Source of the DNA: an uncultured Alphaproteobacteria bacterium
Lineage (GTDB): Bacteria > Pseudomonadota > Alphaproteobacteria > HIMB59 > GCA-002718135
Direction: 5' to 3'
Length of the DNA: 62,569 nt
Assembly (NCBI GenBank): GCA_902530685.1
Contig: CACAAZ010000004.1
Coordinates: forward strand, 1 to 62,569
Part shown: piece after piece, positions 62,052 through 62,569 of the stretch
Position numbering within the stretch: position 1 is the first letter of the stretch
How the letters are laid out: each line of letters opens with the position of its first letter
The notes under the pieces: model-generated
Told to the model about the DNA's origin: nothing
The model's input: the letters and a program-made list of their open reading frames with translations, nothing else
The model's database searches: none
Program-made: the position numbers and the translations under genes

Positions 62052-62569
62052 ATGATTAAAAATAATTTGCATGATATCGAAATAAAAATATCAGATGATT
62101 TAATCGATTATGAAGAAAGCTTAAATTTAATGCAATCTAGAATAAAGAAAATCAAAGATAGCGAATCTAGTGAGCTAATATGGTTTCTTGAACATGATCA
62201 TATTTATACCCAAGGTACAAGTGCTGAGAGTAATGAAATAGTTAAAAAAAATAATATTTTAATTTTAAAATCAAATAGAGGTGGAAAAACTACTTATCAT
62301 GGCCCAGGTCAAAGAGTTATTTATTTTCTCATTGATTTGAATAAAAAGAAAAAAGATATTCGTAGATTTATTAGTGTTCTTGAAAATTCTGTAATTTATT
62401 TATTAAGTCTTTATGGTGTAAAAGCGAGATCATTTAAAGACAGGGTTGGTATTTGGGTAACAGAAACAGAAAATATAAAATTAAAAAAAGAAATGAAAAT
62501 TGGAGCAATTGGGTTAAGAATATCAAAATGGATAACTTATCATGGATTAAGTGTAAATATTAATCCAGA
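62052..62569 (+). CDS. lipB: lipoyl (octanoyl) transferase LipB, C-terminus cut by window edge
   Basis: I translated from the ATG at 62052 to the right edge: 172 residues, incomplete. Diagnostic parts: FLEHDHIYTQGTSAE near 45-59, NRGGKTTYHGPGQRVIYFLID near 75-95, and KIGAIGLRISKWITYHGLSVNI near 148-169, which holds the catalytic Lys; the Cys that follows further on is beyond the edge. It moves octanoyl from acyl carrier protein to the lipoyl domains of 2-oxoacid dehydrogenases and the glycine cleavage H protein. Confidence 0.9.
   Translation, partial: MIKNNLHDIEIKISDDLIDYEESLNLMQSRIKKIKDSESSELIWFLEHDHIYTQGTSAESNEIVKKNNILILKSNRGGKTTYHGPGQRVIYFLIDLNKKKKDIRRFISVLENSVIYLLSLYGVKARSFKDRVGIWVTETENIKLKKEMKIGAIGLRISKWITYHGLSVNINP

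Noticed and set aside
1..62569. CRISPR arrays, insertion sequences, prophage or integrase genes
   Set aside because: No regularly spaced repeats, transposase, integrase or terminal inverted repeats were seen; gene order and base composition look uniform.

Overview
The window is a strongly AT-rich (about 30% GC judged by eye), very tightly packed bacterial segment: about 56 protein genes and one tRNA gene in 62.6 kb, with almost no non-coding space. Gene content points to a marine alphaproteobacterium of the streamlined, osmolyte-eating kind (Pelagibacterales-like or HIMB59/AEGEAN-169-like). The signs are heterotetrameric sarcosine oxidase, hydroxyectoine genes (eutABC, ehuBCDA), the alphaproteobacterial/plant-type glutamate-cysteine ligase, TRAP transporters and low GC. 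The lineage is inference; there is no rRNA in the window.

Left part (1-14.4 kb): a GH20 hexosaminidase cut by the window edge and galactokinase; a gamma-butyrobetaine dioxygenase-like enzyme and a GmaS/GlnT-type gamma-glutamylamide ligase; then a sugar and polyol set with a myo-inositol dehydrogenase-like enzyme, a second Gfo/Idh/MocA enzyme, three SDRs, an UxaA-family sugar-acid dehydratase, an aldo-keto reductase of the fucose/threo-aldose dehydrogenase type, an iron alcohol dehydrogenase and an aldehyde dehydrogenase. Together these suggest oxidative (non-phosphorylating) degradation of a deoxy sugar such as L-fucose, plus inositol.

14.4-28 kb: a second glutamine-synthetase-like ligase with a TRAP transporter and a divergent aldehyde dehydrogenase; then a polyamine-type ABC transporter (potA-potD-potB-potC order) ending in a DadA-like amino acid dehydrogenase; an EamA exporter and an unusual M19 dipeptidase-family protein.

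28-57 kb: an uncharacterised two-gene module (28067-30417) faces a co-directional run of 13 genes (45852 down to 30414). That run holds four M24 'peptidase-fold' proteins that have lost metal ligands (one is ectoine hydrolase DoeA/EutD), eutB, eutC, an M20 amidohydrolase, a proline-racemase-family enzyme, another PLP enzyme, and soxBDAG. Next come a cytosolic BisC/TorA-like molybdoenzyme, a class I amidotransferase, an ArgE-like deacetylase, the hydroxyectoine importer ehuBCDA, eutA coupled to a glycine-amidinotransferase-like gene, and gabD. I read this as an osmolyte catabolic island for ectoine/hydroxyectoine, N-methylated glycine or glutamate, and probably guanidino or hydroxyproline compounds.

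57-62.6 kb: housekeeping genes (ROK kinase, bioY, gshB, gshA, mgtE, tRNA-Leu(GAG), and lipB running off the right edge).

Notable small-scale features: an apparent ATT start codon for the potB-like permease; a strong stem-loop directly after each of the three solute-binding-protein genes; nine convergent gene junctions with essentially no space, four of which share one TTAA as both stop codons; and mgtE starting 8 nt after a tRNA.
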